From Yersinia pekkanenii (GTDB taxonomy: Bacteria > Pseudomonadota > Gammaproteobacteria > Enterobacterales > Enterobacteriaceae), in NCBI RefSeq assembly GCF_001152565.1, contig NZ_CQAZ01000043.1:1-33852 (forward strand): a stretch of DNA of 33,852 nt. The letters are read 5' to 3'. The stretch's first letter is position 1, and every line of letters begins with the position of its first letter. This document shows positions 1 to 9,376 of the stretch, piece after piece. The position numbers and the translations under genes are program-made. The notes under the pieces were generated by a model. The model made no database searches and was not told the origin of the DNA. It saw only the letters and a program-made list of their open reading frames with translations.

Positions 1-1
1 T

Positions 2-364
2 ACCCCATCGGTTCTTGCTGAACTAAAAGCTGAACTGATGCTTGTTGTTACCCATGTACCAGATGGCCAGCCAGATAATGCTGATCAGGGTAAAGAGTTG
101 GTGCTGGCACAAGACTGTATTCTGAAACTACAGAGTAGCGTTCTATCGCTACAGGCCCGTAATCAAGAGCTGGAAGCTGGGCTGCAACAGCTATCTGAAG
201 ATGCGGAAGCATTGAAGTCGGCCAATGAGAGCGCCAGCGCCACCATTACAGGTCAACAGCAGGAAATTGATGATCTCAAAGCGCAAATTGTCAGTCTGAC
301 AGCGGCTGTTGATGCAGCGACCAACGAGCTAGCAGACACTAAAACCACCAAGACCACTAAATAG
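2..364 (+). CDS. Mu gp35-like (HI1506-related) protein, 5' end missing
   Basis: The frame is open from the first bases of the window and ends at 364, so the start codon lies upstream. The segment LAELKAELMLVVTHVPD resembles the conserved region of HI1506-related proteins of Mu-like phages, which sit between the major head protein and gp36. The rest is a long predicted coiled coil rich in Glu, Gln, Leu and Ala (about residues 30-110), ending in a TKTTKTTK tail. The internal ATG at 38 is not a likely start because the conserved segment begins before it. The function of this family is not established; a head or neck role is guessed from position. Confidence 0.7.
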   Translation, partial: TPSVLAELKAELMLVVTHVPDGQPDNADQGKELVLAQDCILKLQSSVLSLQARNQELEAGLQQLSEDAEALKSANESASATITGQQQEIDDLKAQIVSLTAAVDAATNELADTKTTKTTK

Positions 365-367
365 GTA

Positions 368-802
368 ATGACCATGTATGCGACTCGTCAAAATATGGTG
401 GATGCATTCGGTGAGAAAGAGTGTATCGCCCTTACAGACCGCAATTTCAGTGGCCAGATTGATGACCATGTGATGGACGTCAAGCTGACACAGGCCAGTG
501 CTGAGATTGATAGCTATCTGGCGGGTCGCTATCCAACCCCCTGGCCAGATACCCCCGGCATTCTGGTGGGCCGCTGCTGTGATATCGCCCGCTATCTGTT
601 GTGTGGGGCAGGCACTCAGAGTACTGACGAAATTCGAGAGCGATATGAAGATGCCCGTCGTTACTTTGAAAAAGTCGCGGCAGGGACAGTTACCCTGGGT
701 AAATTGCCTAACGGAGAAGTGGTCGAGTCCAGCCCACGTATTCGTTTCTCTTCTGCGGGCCGTAACTTTGGCCGTGACTCGACTAATGGGGGTGCATTTT
801 GA
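368..802 (+). CDS. Mu gp36-like protein (DUF1320)
   Basis: A 144-residue protein with the pattern of the DUF1320/gp36 family: an N-terminal YATRQNMVDAFGEKE helix, a middle helical part with AEIDSYLAGRYPTPWP, and a C-terminal basic segment. Members lie between the head genes and gp37 in Mu-like phages and probably act at the head-tail connection; that role is inferred from position and not proven. Two in-frame ATG codons (368 and 374) could serve; an AGG just before 368 is better spaced for 374, so the start is uncertain by two codons. The stop TGA overlaps the TTG start of the next gene, which suggests translational coupling. Confidence 0.85.
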   Translation: MTMYATRQNMVDAFGEKECIALTDRNFSGQIDDHVMDVKLTQASAEIDSYLAGRYPTPWPDTPGILVGRCCDIARYLLCGAGTQSTDEIRERYEDARRYFEKVAAGTVTLGKLPNGEVVESSPRIRFSSAGRNFGRDSTNGGAF

Positions 803-1449
803 TTATTGCGCTCACAGAAAAAGCCATTTGTGAACGGTTACGCCAGGGAATGGGCCGTATGGTTCAGGGCGTTCACTCCTACGGCGGTGAAATGGATGGG
901 GAACCTGCCGATGTTGCCCGCTGTTTACCGGGCATCTGGGTGACGTTCGGCGGCATCCAGAAGACTGAAAATACCAGTATTACCAAGCGCAAATACAAAA
1001 CCTATGGGCGTTTTGTGGTGATTGTTGGGGAACGGAACGTGCGTAGCGAGGAAGCAACCCGTCAGGGCGGTCCCGGATTGCAGGAAGCTGGCACCTATAA
1101 AATGGTCGCAGCTGTTCGGCGTTTGCTCTCTGGTCAGGACTTAGGCCTCGGGATTGCGCATTTGGTTCCTGGTCGCGTTCGCACCTTGTTTAACACCAAA
1201 GTGGGCGATGCGGCTTTATCTGTTTTCGCCTGCGAATTTGACACCTATTGGGTTGAAGAGGCGCTGGAAAATGGCTTATTCCCTGTTGTTGATGCGCCTG
1301 CTGACTCCATTGACAGTATCTTTATCGGCTATCTGGGTAGCCAAAGCGAGCCGGACGCTGACTGGCTTACCACTCGTCTTAGCTATGACATCCCGCAGAC
1401 CACGCGCTCACCGGATGCTGAGGACATTATTCATCATGACAATACTTAA
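799..1449 (+). CDS. Mu gp37-like protein (DUF1834)
   Basis: A 216-residue protein in the position of Mu gp37, with features of DUF1834: an N-terminal ALTEKAICERLRQGM helix, a mixed alpha/beta core, and the segment SVFACEFDTYWVEE. The best start is TTG at 799, overlapping the previous stop; the first in-frame ATG would remove about 16 residues of the conserved N-terminal helix. The family is thought to be a tail terminator or neck component in contractile-tailed Mu-like phages, by analogy with proteins of similar size and position. The 3' end overlaps the start of the next gene by 14 bases. Confidence 0.8.
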   Translation: MIIALTEKAICERLRQGMGRMVQGVHSYGGEMDGEPADVARCLPGIWVTFGGIQKTENTSITKRKYKTYGRFVVIVGERNVRSEEATRQGGPGLQEAGTYKMVAAVRRLLSGQDLGLGIAHLVPGRVRTLFNTKVGDAALSVFACEFDTYWVEEALENGLFPVVDAPADSIDSIFIGYLGSQSEPDADWLTTRLSYDIPQTTRSPDAEDIIHHDNT

Positions 1450-1696
1450 CGTTAAAGCCGTTGGCGGGGTTCGTGTTCCCTACCAACACAACGCCCGAAA
1501 ATACATTGAGGCCGACGCGGTAGATGTCCCCAACACCGCCTATTACCTGCGGCAAATTGCCGTGGGTGACCTAATTATCGTGGCGGAGAGTAAGTCTCTC
1601 CCTGCAACTGAAGATGCCCCGGTGATAGAAACCGCCGTTGATGCAGTTGAACCGAAAGCCAAAACCAAAACGGAGGCATCCCGTGGCCAGTCCTAA
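1436..1696 (+). CDS. Mu gp38-like small protein (DUF2635)
   Basis: An 86-residue protein starting MTILNVKAVGGVRVP, typical of DUF2635, the short gene directly before the tail sheath in Mu-like phages. The same frame stays open further upstream, but ATG 1436 gives the family's usual N-terminus. The C-terminal third is low in complexity (Glu, Ala, Lys, Thr). It overlaps gp37 by 14 bases and the sheath gene start by 14 bases. Function unknown. Confidence 0.8.
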   Translation: MTILNVKAVGGVRVPYQHNARKYIEADAVDVPNTAYYLRQIAVGDLIIVAESKSLPATEDAPVIETAVDAVEPKAKTKTEASRGQS

Positions 1697-3104
1697 TATT
1701 GCTTTTGACAACATCCCGGCCAGCATCCGCAAACCGGGTAAATACATTGAGTTCAATACCCGGTTAGCCGTCCGCACCTTACCCGGCAATCAGCAGTTTG
1801 TGTTGATTATTGGCCAGATGTTATCTACCGGCAGTGCGTTACCACTGGTGGCCACCAACGTATTTTCGGATACCCAGGCGGCGGAATTGTTCGGTTACGG
1901 TTCGCTGGCCCATTTGATGGCCATCGATGCCATTACCAGCAATCGCTATCTACAGTTGCAGATCATCGGTGTGCCAGATGCCACCGCAGGTATTGCCGCC
2001 ACCGGAACCTTAACCCTGACCGGCCCGGCAGCGACCAGCGGAGTGGTCAGTCTGTGGGTCGGTGATATTCGCATTGATGCAGCCGTGGCCGCAACAGAGA
2101 CCCCAGCGGCCATTGCCAGTAATCTGGTCGCCGCGATGGCCAGCCAAACTAGCTTGCCGGTCAGCGCTACCGCTGAAGCGGGTGTTATTACGCTGAAATG
2201 CCACCATAAAGGTGCGCTGGGTAATGATATCAAGTTACGCGCTCAATCCACCGCAACCGGTGTCACCACCGCTATCACCGCCATGGCGGAAGGCGATATA
2301 GACCCGGATATCTCCCTTGCGTTAGCGGCTGTCTTTGCCGCTGGCCATAACATCCTTGTTTGCCCGTACTCGACGCCTGAAGCGTTAACGGCTTTGCGTA
2401 ATCATCTTGATGACGTTAGCGGGCCGCTGGAGCAGCGTGGTGCCATTGGTATTGCGGGCTGGCCCAAGTCCCTGTCTACCGGCACCACGCTAAGTAGTGA
2501 TATTAATGATGGTCGCGTAACCATCGGCTGGCATAACGGCTCAGTAAAATTACCCGGCCAAATTGCAGCGGCTTACGCGGCGGTAATTGCCAGCGAAGAA
2601 GACCCGGCGCGGCCACTCAATACGCTGGTGATGAGCAGCCTGAACGTAACCGCACTGGCTGACCGTCCGGGGCGTAATGAGCAGGAAAACGCCCTGCATA
2701 ACGGCCTGACCCCGTTTGAGGTTGGCCCCGGCAACACCGTACAGATTGTTCGGGCTATCAGCACCTATACTGAAAACCTCGCCGGAACGCCGGATGTGGC
2801 CTTGTTGGATATCACCACCATTCGCACACTTGACTATGTGCGTAAAGCCTGCCGTGAACGTATCGACTTGCGCTTTCCCCGCGACAAACTCAGCGCCAGA
2901 ACGGGGCCAAAGGTACGCAGTGAGTTGCTGGACGTACTGCTCAAACTGGAAGAGTTAGAGATAGTCGAAGAGGTTAGCGCGAATAAATCCGGCCTGATTG
3001 TTGAGCGTGACGCTCAGGATGTTAACCGGCTTAACGCGGCCATTCCCGTTGATATCGTCAATGGTTTGCATGTATTTGCTGGCCGTATTGACCTTTTACT
3101 GTAA
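1683..3104 (+). CDS. Tail sheath protein (Mu gpL-like)
   Basis: A 473-residue contractile tail sheath subunit. It polymerises around the tail tube and contracts to drive the tube through the host envelope. The N-terminus ASPNIAFDNIPASIRKPGKYIEF and the C-terminal part with TIRTLDYVRKACRERIDLRFPRDKL are characteristic of the Mu sheath family. A variable outward domain lies around residues 90-200 (Ala/Thr/Gly-rich). The start is GTG at 1683, because GGAGG at 1672-1676 is well placed for it; the frame is open further upstream but those residues lie within the gp38 gene. The tail tube gene follows after 12 bases. Confidence 0.93.
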   Translation: MASPNIAFDNIPASIRKPGKYIEFNTRLAVRTLPGNQQFVLIIGQMLSTGSALPLVATNVFSDTQAAELFGYGSLAHLMAIDAITSNRYLQLQIIGVPDATAGIAATGTLTLTGPAATSGVVSLWVGDIRIDAAVAATETPAAIASNLVAAMASQTSLPVSATAEAGVITLKCHHKGALGNDIKLRAQSTATGVTTAITAMAEGDIDPDISLALAAVFAAGHNILVCPYSTPEALTALRNHLDDVSGPLEQRGAIGIAGWPKSLSTGTTLSSDINDGRVTIGWHNGSVKLPGQIAAAYAAVIASEEDPARPLNTLVMSSLNVTALADRPGRNEQENALHNGLTPFEVGPGNTVQIVRAISTYTENLAGTPDVALLDITTIRTLDYVRKACRERIDLRFPRDKLSARTGPKVRSELLDVLLKLEELEIVEEVSANKSGLIVERDAQDVNRLNAAIPVDIVNGLHVFAGRIDLLL

Positions 3105-3116
3105 GGAGCCATCACC

Positions 3117-3494
3117 ATGGCAGCAGAAGAATATGTAGGCTCAATCGTGTTGGAAATCGACGGGCGGGAAATTGAAGTGACCGACCTGTCAGTTGATACC
3201 ACTACCGGCCGCAAGCTAGTTAAAACCATGAACAAGACCGGGCGAGCCAAAGGTTTCAGCCGAGGCATTGCGGAATACAAACTCAGCCTTTCCGCCGTGG
3301 TACCTCTGGACGGTGATATTGACTGGGATGCCATTGAGAATGCCAAAGTCACACAATACCCGCTCAACGGCAGTGGCGGTAAGCGTGTTAGTTATCTGGA
3401 CTGCTTCACGACAGAAACCGGCGTTAAATACACGGTGGATAATGAAGCTAAGATTGATATCACAATGAATGCATTACGTAAGGTGATTGAATAA
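3117..3494 (+). CDS. Tail tube protein (Mu gpM-like)
   Basis: A 125-residue protein that forms the inner tube of the contractile tail. The segment GSIVLEIDGREIEVTDLSVD and the mostly beta character fit the Mu tail tube family (PF10618), and its place just after the sheath is diagnostic. An AAGGAG lies about 10 bases before ATG 3117. The stop TAA shares one base with the ATG of the next gene (TAATG). Confidence 0.92.
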   Translation: MAAEEYVGSIVLEIDGREIEVTDLSVDTTTGRKLVKTMNKTGRAKGFSRGIAEYKLSLSAVVPLDGDIDWDAIENAKVTQYPLNGSGGKRVSYLDCFTTETGVKYTVDNEAKIDITMNALRKVIE

Positions 3495-3865
3495 TGACTG
3501 ACTCAGGTTTATTGCTTCATGGTGTTGAGGTTAATGGCAAAGTGCACTTTGACTTTACAGTTCGCTTGCCTGTTATACGAGACACCATCAATGCATTGTC
3601 TGATACCCAAGACAAGCACGGTACGACAGAGGGTGCTGTCGCGACCACATATTATCGTGTCGCTGTTATCGCCAGTGCACTCACCACTTTAGGTGATCTG
3701 GATAAGGGTGCAATCACGACCGACTTATTGCTCGATGCGCTAACTGATGATGATTATGATCTTATAGATACGCAGATCTCCGCCATTAAAAAAAAGCGGA
3801 TGGCATTGAATCCAAACTTGCCGGTTACAGACTCACCGCCCTCGCCCTCGGTAAGTACGGAGTAA
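3494..3865 (+). CDS. Tail assembly chaperone, short form (Mu gp41-like)
   Basis: A 123-residue protein in the position of Mu gp41, between tube and tape measure. Long-tailed phages encode here the tape-measure chaperone, in a short form and a longer form made by ribosomal frameshifting. The core LPVIRDTINALSD through LLLDALTDDDYDLIDTQISAIKKKR is conserved in type, while the last 20 residues after the frameshift site are low-complexity Pro/Ser, as expected for a termination tail. The gene is coupled to the tube gene by TAATG. Confidence 0.85.
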   Translation: MTDSGLLLHGVEVNGKVHFDFTVRLPVIRDTINALSDTQDKHGTTEGAVATTYYRVAVIASALTTLGDLDKGAITTDLLLDALTDDDYDLIDTQISAIKKKRMALNPNLPVTDSPPSPSVSTE

Positions 3866-4017
3866 GTGAACAACAAATAGGAGCGATGACCCGCTCCGAG
3901 CTGGATGGTTATCTCAATGCATTGGCTCGGCTGCACGGCAAGAAAACGTCAGCCGGGAATAACAAAACAACAACAACCCAGCGAACCAAATCCAAACGAC
4001 AAAAGCGGGGACGATAA
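3494..4017 (+). CDS. Tail assembly chaperone, long form by -1 frameshift
   Basis: At 3790-3796 the sequence reads A AAA AAG in the frame of the short protein, the same slippery heptamer used in E. coli dnaX. A -1 shift there continues in an open frame to a TAA at 4015-4017, giving about 174 residues. The extension has protein-like sequence (YRLTALALGKYGV, then IGAMTRSELDGYLNALARL) and a basic tail, and it resembles the second half of tail chaperone pairs. It has no good start of its own, and its stop directly abuts the tape measure ATG at 4018. This follows the known G/GT arrangement of long-tailed phages. Frameshift efficiency cannot be judged from sequence; no convincing stimulatory stem-loop was found. 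Confidence 0.82.
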
Positions 4018-6180
4018 ATGTCACGTATTCTCAATCTGGCGTTGACGTTATTCGCCCGCGATAACGCCTCTAAAGTACTCAAAAAGACCCTGCAAGATAC
4101 GGTAAAACAAACCGCCGATGCAGCGAAAGCCTCTGAGAAGTTGGGTGATACCGATTCAAAGAATGCTGATAAGGGTATTAAAGCCTCCCGTAGCCTACAA
4201 GCCGAATTGAAACGCCAGGCATCTGCTCGTTCTACGCTGGGTATACGTTCTGAGCAGGATATTCAGCGCGAAATCCAACAAACTCAAGCCGCCTATCTTC
4301 GCCTCACCCGTAGTGGTGTGATGTCTGCAAACGAACAATCTCGTGCCTTTGCAGCGATGTCAGACCGCGTCGGTAAACTGCGAGGGGAGCTCACTAGCGC
4401 AAGCCAATCATTGTCACGCTTCGAACGAGCCAAAGGAATTGGCTCGAATGTCATGGCGATTGCTGGGGGAGTGACTGCTGCGGGTGCTGTCTTAGCTCAG
4501 CCTGTTGGCCGCCAAATGGGCTATGACAAGACGTTAGCCTATATGGCAAACACGGGATTTAATGATTTATCGCCAGAGGGTCGTATAAAGAAAAAAGGCG
4601 AATTAGATCATGCGATCAGGGGGGCGGTGAAATATGGCGGGGGAACTAAAGATCAAGGTGCTGACACTCTCAATGCTATTTTGGCGGGTGGCCAAGTTGA
4701 TAGCCAGACAGCCATGGATATCTTACCTTCAATCATGCGCTATGCTACAGCGTCTGGGGCTAACCCCAATGACCTTGCCAAGATGGCGTCAGCCGCTATC
4801 GGTTTATTTGATATTAAAAAAGAACAGTTGCCGACCTTTTTTGATAAAGCGATTCGTTCCGGTGAAAACGGTAACTTTGAATTAGCAGATATGGCAGGGA
4901 AACTGCCAACACAAATGTCCAAAGCTAAAAGCTTGGGGATGAGTGGGCTAGACGATGTTGATAAGTTACTTGCTTACAATCAGGCCAACGCCCTCACTGC
5001 GGGTGATAATGATTCTGCCGCGACTAACGTCAATAATCTGTTTGATAAAATCACCAGTAGCGATATTAAAAACTCCATGAAGAATTACAGGTTTAGAAAT
5101 AAATCTGGAGAGGTTGAAAATTACGAGCAATTTTTAGTTTCTCAACGTTCTCAAGGGGTAAATACTGCTGATGCCTTTATGAAGGCCGTAACAGGTATTG
5201 TTTCCGGTAATAAAGAATACAAAAAATTAAAAATTAAATTACAAGAAAGTAAAGGTACAGATAAAGAGGCGGATATTGCCGCAGCGATGGATGTATTGGT
5301 CTCCTCCATTACGTCTAATATTGTTGCTGACCAACAAGCAAGTATGGCCCTCAAAACAAATATCCTGAAAAAAGATTTTATAGACGAACAAATTAAAGGG
5401 ACAAAATCCTCAGCAGGTGCAGGTGAAGATGCTTTTACTGTTATTGCAGATACGCCGGACTTCAAAACCGAGCAGCTTAAGAATGTGCGTGACTTCTCAG
5501 AGATGGATTCGATCAAACCGTTATCAGATGTTTTAGGCCGCCTTTCTACCGAGCTTGCAAATTATGCTGACAAATACCCTGGCTTAACTATTGCCGTTTC
5601 AGGTGCGGAAACTGGCATTAAAGCGATGGGAGCTGCTGCTGTGGCATTTGCTGGACTCAGGTTTCTAACTGGGGGCGGTGGCGGCGTACCGGGCGCTGGC
5701 AGTGGCGGAATTAGCGCACCTGGTGCGCTCGGAAAAATGGCGGGTAACAGTATTGCCGTGCCTTTGCTCTATATTACCGCCGGCTCTATCGCCATCTCTA
5801 CCGTGCAAGATGCATTGCGTGAAGATTTTGCCAAGAAAGATATGGCGGGGAAAGTGGAGTCAATATCAACAGGCACCTCGGGCTATTCCTTTGTTGATAT
5901 TGCCTGGGCTATAGCTAAAGATAAATTCAGTAAAAAAGGTTCGTCAATTACCATACCGTCCAATATCACCACCGCTGATGTTAATCCCTTCACGGCCCCT
6001 GCTGATAATCTGGCAGGTTTTGGCGTACCGTCCTATCTGTCCGCTGGCCAGCAAGGGCAAAAGAATCAGCCCATCCAGGTCACCACTAAATTAGAGGTCG
6101 ATGGCCGTGTGCTTGCCGAAATTGTCAATGACCACAACGGTACGCAAGCCGTGCGCGGCCCAACCGGGAGCCCTCAATGA
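4018..6180 (+). CDS. Tail tape measure protein (Mu gp42-like)
   Basis: A 720-residue protein that sets tail length and is ejected ahead of the DNA. The N-terminal 140 residues are coiled coil. A hydrophobic stretch lies near residues 143-165, and two more near 540-560 and 575-600, the latter pair separated by a Gly-rich run. The middle has the tape-measure core (GGGTKDQGADTLNAILAGGQVD and following). It starts one base after the frameshifted chaperone stop and ends in an ATGA overlap with the next gene. Confidence 0.92.
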   Translation: MSRILNLALTLFARDNASKVLKKTLQDTVKQTADAAKASEKLGDTDSKNADKGIKASRSLQAELKRQASARSTLGIRSEQDIQREIQQTQAAYLRLTRSGVMSANEQSRAFAAMSDRVGKLRGELTSASQSLSRFERAKGIGSNVMAIAGGVTAAGAVLAQPVGRQMGYDKTLAYMANTGFNDLSPEGRIKKKGELDHAIRGAVKYGGGTKDQGADTLNAILAGGQVDSQTAMDILPSIMRYATASGANPNDLAKMASAAIGLFDIKKEQLPTFFDKAIRSGENGNFELADMAGKLPTQMSKAKSLGMSGLDDVDKLLAYNQANALTAGDNDSAATNVNNLFDKITSSDIKNSMKNYRFRNKSGEVENYEQFLVSQRSQGVNTADAFMKAVTGIVSGNKEYKKLKIKLQESKGTDKEADIAAAMDVLVSSITSNIVADQQASMALKTNILKKDFIDEQIKGTKSSAGAGEDAFTVIADTPDFKTEQLKNVRDFSEMDSIKPLSDVLGRLSTELANYADKYPGLTIAVSGAETGIKAMGAAAVAFAGLRFLTGGGGGVPGAGSGGISAPGALGKMAGNSIAVPLLYITAGSIAISTVQDALREDFAKKDMAGKVESISTGTSGYSFVDIAWAIAKDKFSKKGSSITIPSNITTADVNPFTAPADNLAGFGVPSYLSAGQQGQKNQPIQVTTKLEVDGRVLAEIVNDHNGTQAVRGPTGSPQ

Positions 6181-7496
6181 GCTGGTCAGATAGCATCTTA
6201 GACGCCTCATTTCGTGGCGTGAGATTTGATGTAGTCAATGCCCGCGACAGCTGGAGTCGTGATATTGCGCAGCATGAGTACCCCTACATTGATGGGGCGG
6301 ATGTTCAGGACATGGGCCGCAAAGCCCGTAACATTCGTTTATCTGCGTTGTTTTGGGGGGATGATTACGATAGCCGGTTGCAGTCCTTTATTGCAGAGCT
6401 GGATAAGCGCGGTGCAGGTGAACTTATCCACCCTATTTACGGCTCGATGCCGAATATGCAGGTCATCGAATGCCAAGTCGGTCACGATGCCGAGAATGTG
6501 GATTATTGCACCGTTGAGCTGGTTTTTCTGGAATCAAAAACCGGTAATCCGTTCTTCAGTCAGGACTATCCTACCGCCCAGGCCGATGTCATTTTTAATC
6601 AAGTGAAATCGCTGATGGATGCGGAGCAAAGCCTGATTGAAGATGCGCTGACGCCGTTACGTGATGCTAAAAAAATGATGTCAAAATCAAAGGCGCTGGC
6701 ATCGACGGCGTTAAATATGCTGCTTATCTTCCGCAGTGAGATAACCGGTTTTGTCAGCAGCACCACGGATTTTGTGCAATACCCTGGCGCGTTTATGAGT
6801 GACTTGCAAAGTGCAATCAGCCTCACCTCACTGAATGCCATGTCCAGTGGCGGGAGTGGCGTATCAGCGGCCAGCGCAATCAGTCAGACTAATGTCACCA
6901 TGTCGGACTGGGGCGAGTCTCATCGCCAGTTGACTGCCATTGCCAACATGCCCGCCGAGCTGGTATCCGGTGAAAAGACCGCGCCCGTCGATATGCCTGC
7001 CGGGACGTCAGTGGCTGATATTGCGGAGTTGATCGCGATGGTCACTATCGTGGTCGCGGGCGAACTGGCGCTGGACGCCGCTGATATTTTCAGTGATGAC
7101 GATATCAATAGCCTGCTTTCTCCCACTGATATTGAGCGTATCGCTAACGATACCCGCCAGTTTGTTCAGGCGGCCATTGAACAGCATCGAACTCAGTATG
7201 CCGATGCCACACAAGACGTTAGCTCAAGCCCAACCGCGCTTGGGATTGCCTGGCAACCTGTAGTTGAGGGCTTAAAAGATATTGCACTGGCCGTACAGCA
7301 GTTAGCCGCAAACATGATAACCACCCGCCCACCGCTAATACAGCGTCAGGTTGATAGCATCAGCAACCTGCATTTAGTGGCTCACCGTTGGTACGGTGAC
7401 TATCGTCGTGCCGTCGAATTGCAGCGCCTGAATCCTCAGTTGCGTAACCCCAACAACCTTAAACCGGGGGATGTGCTCTATGCCTACGCCATCTGA
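6177..7496 (+). CDS. Mu gp43-like (gpN) DNA circularization family protein
   Basis: A 439-residue protein. The N-terminal 120 residues, including FRGVRFDVVNARDSWSRDIA and the YPYIDGADVQDMG segment, match the DNA_circ_N family (PF07157). The C-terminal end, with LHLVAHRWYGDYRRAVELQR and LKPGDVLYAYAI, looks like a peptidoglycan-binding or LysM-like tail. In Mu the protein is needed for tail assembly, despite its name, and is placed in the baseplate hub. Coupled to the tape measure by ATGA. Confidence 0.88.
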   Translation: MSWSDSILDASFRGVRFDVVNARDSWSRDIAQHEYPYIDGADVQDMGRKARNIRLSALFWGDDYDSRLQSFIAELDKRGAGELIHPIYGSMPNMQVIECQVGHDAENVDYCTVELVFLESKTGNPFFSQDYPTAQADVIFNQVKSLMDAEQSLIEDALTPLRDAKKMMSKSKALASTALNMLLIFRSEITGFVSSTTDFVQYPGAFMSDLQSAISLTSLNAMSSGGSGVSAASAISQTNVTMSDWGESHRQLTAIANMPAELVSGEKTAPVDMPAGTSVADIAELIAMVTIVVAGELALDAADIFSDDDINSLLSPTDIERIANDTRQFVQAAIEQHRTQYADATQDVSSSPTALGIAWQPVVEGLKDIALAVQQLAANMITTRPPLIQRQVDSISNLHLVAHRWYGDYRRAVELQRLNPQLRNPNNLKPGDVLYAYAI

Positions 7497-8703
7497 GAAA
7501 GAGCAGGACAACCGCGTTAGCATTCTGATTAATGGCAAAGTTCACAGCGCGTGGAGCCGCTATCAGATTGACTCTGATTTCCTGATCCCCGCCGATGCCT
7601 GGTCTGTTTCGTTGGGTCTGCCTGATGGAGTATTTCCGCCAGGTATTACTCGCGGCGTCCCCGTTCAGGTCAAGGTCGGGGCTGATACCGTGATGGTGGG
7701 CCGCGTTGACAGCATCCAGCGAAACATAGCCCGCAAACAATGCACCCTCTCGTTATCGGGTCGCGATGGTGCAGCCATTCTGGTGGATTGCGCCGCACCT
7801 ATTTTTACCTCGCGCCAGTTGGGGCTGGAAGAAGTGATTGCAAATATCGTGCGGCCGTTGGGTATCACTAAGATTCGGATTAACGCCGAGAGCGCCATCC
7901 GCAATGATAAGGTCAGTATCGAACCCGGCGAACGCGCCTGGGATGCATTAGTCCGCGCAGCTGCGGGTCGAGGCTTGTGGCCTTGGTTTGAGCCAGATGG
8001 CACTTTGGTTGTGGGTGGGCCGGATTACACCGCGCCCCCGGTGGCCACGCTGATTATGCAATTTAACGGCGAAGGCAATAACCTGCTGTCACTGAATGAT
8101 AATTCTTCAATTAACGGTTCGTTTTCCGAACTCACCGTATTGGCACAGGGGCATGGACAGGGGTCTAAATCTAAAGCGCTGGGCATTGTAGACATTGACG
8201 ACGACAGCATCCAGCGTGCTACACGCAACAATGCAGACAATAGCCAGGACGAGGATATTAACCAGAATATTGGCACTGCCGAGACAGGTACGCATGGCCT
8301 CAAAGCGGTGATAAAAGACCCGACAGTGCCGTATTATCGCCCACAAATCATCGTGGTCGGTGACGCTGATAATCTGGATCAGGTGCGTTATCGCGGACGT
8401 AAAGCGATGGCAGATGCCCGTCTGGCAGGATACAGCCTGACCGCCGTGGTCGCCGGTCATCGTAACTCTGATGGCGTATTGTGGGAGCCTGGCCAGCGTA
8501 TTCATGTCCGCAGTGAACCCCATGCTATTGACGCCATTTTCTTTCTGATGGGGCGTGAATTCGTTGGTGGCCGTCCTGAAGGCGAGACCACCACCTTACG
8601 GTTAAAAGAGGATGGGGTCTGGATACCAGATGCTTTCCCGAAAAAGAAAAAAGGCCGAAAGAAAAAGAAAACCAAAGAGCTGGGGATAGTCGATGTGGAA
8701 TAG
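7480..8703 (+). CDS. Baseplate hub protein (Mu gp44/gpP-like)
   Basis: A 407-residue protein. The N-terminal VSILINGKVHSAWSRYQIDSDF and the central GVPVQVKVGADTVMVGRVD and AWDALVRAAAGRGLWPWFEPDGTL segments are typical of the gp44-type hub, structurally related to phage T4 gp27. The frame also contains an ATG at 7471, but the G-run at 7465-7470 is too close to it and is well spaced for ATG 7480, which I chose. The C-terminus is strongly basic (Lys/Arg run around residues 388-402). It overlaps the previous gene by 17 bases and the next by 11. Confidence 0.9.
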   Translation: MPTPSEKEQDNRVSILINGKVHSAWSRYQIDSDFLIPADAWSVSLGLPDGVFPPGITRGVPVQVKVGADTVMVGRVDSIQRNIARKQCTLSLSGRDGAAILVDCAAPIFTSRQLGLEEVIANIVRPLGITKIRINAESAIRNDKVSIEPGERAWDALVRAAAGRGLWPWFEPDGTLVVGGPDYTAPPVATLIMQFNGEGNNLLSLNDNSSINGSFSELTVLAQGHGQGSKSKALGIVDIDDDSIQRATRNNADNSQDEDINQNIGTAETGTHGLKAVIKDPTVPYYRPQIIVVGDADNLDQVRYRGRKAMADARLAGYSLTAVVAGHRNSDGVLWEPGQRIHVRSEPHAIDAIFFLMGREFVGGRPEGETTTLRLKEDGVWIPDAFPKKKKGRKKKKTKELGIVDVE

Positions 8704-9343
8704 TGTTGATGGTCGTATTAATACGGCGTTAAACCGTATTCGAAAGGCATTTAGGGCGGTGTTAACGCGAGTTAACAGTGGCGGACAGGTTCAAACTGTG
8801 CAGGCCAGAGCGTTGGCGGGGGAACAATTGCAAGATAATGAATTGTTCCAGCACTACGGTTTTACCTCCAATCCCTTACCCGGCACGATGGCCGTGATAT
8901 TGCCCCTGGGCGGGGCAACCTCGCATGGTATTGTGATTGCAACTGAACATGGTTCCTATCGGCTGAAAGGGCTTAAATCCGGGGAGGTGGCACTCTATAC
9001 CGATGAGGGGGCTAAAATCGTTCTTAAGCGTGGCCGCATCATTGATGTTGAATGCGATACTTACCGCGTGACGTGTAAGAACTACGAAGTCAACGCGGAT
9101 ACTCAGGCTGATTTCAATACTCCAATGGTGAATGCCAGTGAACAAGTTACCGCCCAGGCTAAAATTACCGGCAATGGCGGTATGGCCATCAAGGGTGGCG
9201 CTGGGGCAACGTTTGAGGGTAATATCGGGCAGACCGGAGGCAACTACACCACCGGCGGTGATGTGCAAGCGGGTAATATATCCCTGACCGGGCATCATCA
9301 CATTGACAGCATGAGCGGTAATACCTCGGACGCCAAAGCCTAA
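8693..9343 (+). CDS. Baseplate central spike (Mu gp45-like)
   Basis: A 216-residue protein of the baseplate assembly V family. It has an OB-fold N-terminal part (TSNPLPGTMAVILPLGGATSHGIVIA) and a C-terminal beta-helical repeat region, Gly- and Thr-rich, forming the membrane-piercing needle. The C-terminal HHH at residues 201-203 sits where Mu gp45 and P2 gpV bind a metal ion at the needle tip; here the tip role is inferred from that homology. It overlaps the hub gene by 11 bases. Confidence 0.9.
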   Translation: MWNSVDGRINTALNRIRKAFRAVLTRVNSGGQVQTVQARALAGEQLQDNELFQHYGFTSNPLPGTMAVILPLGGATSHGIVIATEHGSYRLKGLKSGEVALYTDEGAKIVLKRGRIIDVECDTYRVTCKNYEVNADTQADFNTPMVNASEQVTAQAKITGNGGMAIKGGAGATFEGNIGQTGGNYTTGGDVQAGNISLTGHHHIDSMSGNTSDAKA

Positions 9344-9376
9344 CCCACTGAACCTCTTCACCTGAATTTTCTTGCT

